Below, in pieces: positions 6,268 to 6,737 of a stretch of 6,737 nucleotides of DNA. Source of the DNA: Buttiauxella sp035271705. Lineage in GTDB: Bacteria > Pseudomonadota > Gammaproteobacteria > Enterobacterales > Enterobacteriaceae. Location of the stretch: assembly GCF_035271705.1 (NCBI RefSeq), contig NZ_DATERI010000133.1:1-6737 (forward strand), read 5' to 3'. A program made the position numbers and the translations under genes. The notes beneath the pieces were generated by a model, which had not been told where the DNA came from, made no database searches, and worked only from the letters and a program-made list of their open reading frames with translations. Numbering within the stretch: position 1 is the stretch's first letter; each line of letters opens with the position of its first letter.

Positions 6268-6288
6268 TTAATTATATCTTAGATACGC

Positions 6289-6669
6289 TTACGCCACCTG
6301 AACCGGAATCGCCTTCGCGGTGCGTTTCATATCGTTGTCGCCGTCGAAATAAGCCACCTTCGGCTGCCAGCGACGCGCTTCTTCGTCAGACATCATGACA
6401 AAGCTGGCGATAATGACGATGTCGCCCACGTCCGCGCAGTGCGCAGCCGCGCCGTTAACGGAAATGATTTTAGACCCGCGCTCGGCAGCAATCGCGTAGG
6501 TTGAGAAGCGTTTACCGTTGTTCACATTCCAGATATCAATCGCTTCGTTTTCAAGAATTCCCGCAGCGTCGAGAAAATCCTGATCGATCGCGCAGGAGCC
6601 TTCATAGTGCAGATCGGCCTGGGTGACTTTCACACGGTGAAGTTTACCTTGCAGCATTTTGCGAATCAT
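6289..6669 (-). CDS. panD: Aspartate 1-decarboxylase proenzyme, 126 aa
   Basis: PanD converts L-aspartate to beta-alanine and CO2 in the cytoplasm, supplying PanC in pantothenate and coenzyme A synthesis. The proenzyme cleaves itself between Gly24 and Ser25; Ser25 becomes the pyruvoyl cofactor of the alpha chain. The site is visible as YEGSC (residues 22-26). Lys9, Arg54, Thr57 and Tyr58, known active-site or processing residues in E. coli PanD, are present (GK at 8-9, RFSTY at 54-58). Length and sequence match enterobacterial PanD end to end, through the terminal AIPVQVA. The start at 6669 has AGGT 7 nt upstream. It begins 32 nt after the panC stop, so the two are probably co-transcribed. 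No gene separates them, unlike K-12, where yadD lies between. Confidence 0.99.
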   Translation of the reverse strand: MIRKMLQGKLHRVKVTQADLHYEGSCAIDQDFLDAAGILENEAIDIWNVNNGKRFSTYAIAAERGSKIISVNGAAAHCADVGDIVIIASFVMMSDEEARRWQPKVAYFDGDNDMKRTAKAIPVQVA

Positions 6670-6701
6670 TACGTTTACCTTTAATTATCAAGGGTGAAGA
6701 A

Positions 6702-6737
6702 CTACACCAGCTCAACCACTTTATTGTCGATTAGGCG
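6702..6737 (-). CDS. panC: Pantothenate synthetase, C-terminal end only (truncated by window edge)
   Basis: Eleven codons and a TAG stop read RLIDNKVVELV. This closely matches the C-terminus of E. coli PanC as I remember it (RLIDNKMVELA), and the gene sits directly before panD as expected for the pantothenate cluster. PanC joins pantoate and beta-alanine in the cytoplasm using ATP. The rest of the gene is outside the window. The identification rests on this short match together with the neighbouring panD. Confidence 0.88.
   Translation of the reverse strand, partial: RLIDNKVVELV

Noticed and set aside
5964..6288. Invertible promoter switch like fimS
   Set aside because: Only short inverted repeats with small spacing were found, no long matching pair, and no recombinase gene lies in the window.
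1..6737. Mobile element, CRISPR array, tRNA or attachment site
   Set aside because: No transposase, integrase, regularly spaced repeats or tRNA-like sequence was seen, despite the accessory nature of the fimbrial operon.

Overview
The window looks like chromosomal DNA of an enterobacterium. The right edge carries the C-terminal end of panC and a complete panD, whose 126-residue product is clearly PanD of the Escherichia/Salmonella/Klebsiella/Enterobacter type. Several substitutions relative to the E. coli K-12 protein as I remember it (for example K4, Q17, N50, RRWQPK near residues 99-104) argue against E. coli. I lean towards an Enterobacter-, Lelliottia- or Citrobacter-like genome, but I cannot fix the genus. 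All genes are on the minus strand, so transcription runs from right to left.

Layout in transcription order: the panC end (6737-6702); panD (6669-6289); about 320 bp of AT-rich DNA with a hairpin just after panD and the leader of the next operon; a chaperone-usher fimbrial operon consisting of the major pilin (5963-5349), periplasmic chaperone (5262-4519), outer-membrane usher (4437-1843) and three small pilin-like minor subunits (1815-1240, 1213-650, 635-33); and, at the left edge, the ribosome binding site and first codons of another gene, probably the tip adhesin. Gene order and protein features match the E. coli Yad family (YadN, YadV/EcpD, HtrE, YadM, YadL, YadK, YadC). In K-12, however, that operon lies on the other side of the pan genes, between folK and panB. 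Here it follows panD.

How the genes work together: every pilin and the chaperone has a Sec signal peptide. The chaperone (Arg8/Lys112-type FGS chaperone) folds and caps the subunits in the periplasm by donor-strand complementation. The usher accepts the complexes and assembles a fibre made mostly of the first-gene product, with the minor subunits as tip or adaptor proteins. Gaps between the distal genes are 14-27 nt with good ribosome binding sites. The two longer gaps, after the major pilin and between chaperone and usher, each contain a strong RNA hairpin, which probably sets the excess of major pilin over assembly proteins. No regulator or recombinase gene is in the window, and I could not locate a convincing promoter.

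Overall this is a recognisable fimbrial operon rather than a new system. The points worth a second look are its position beside panD, the 12-bp GUGA-capped hairpin before the usher, the repeats and a possible tiny ORF in the leader region, and small oddities in the minor subunits.
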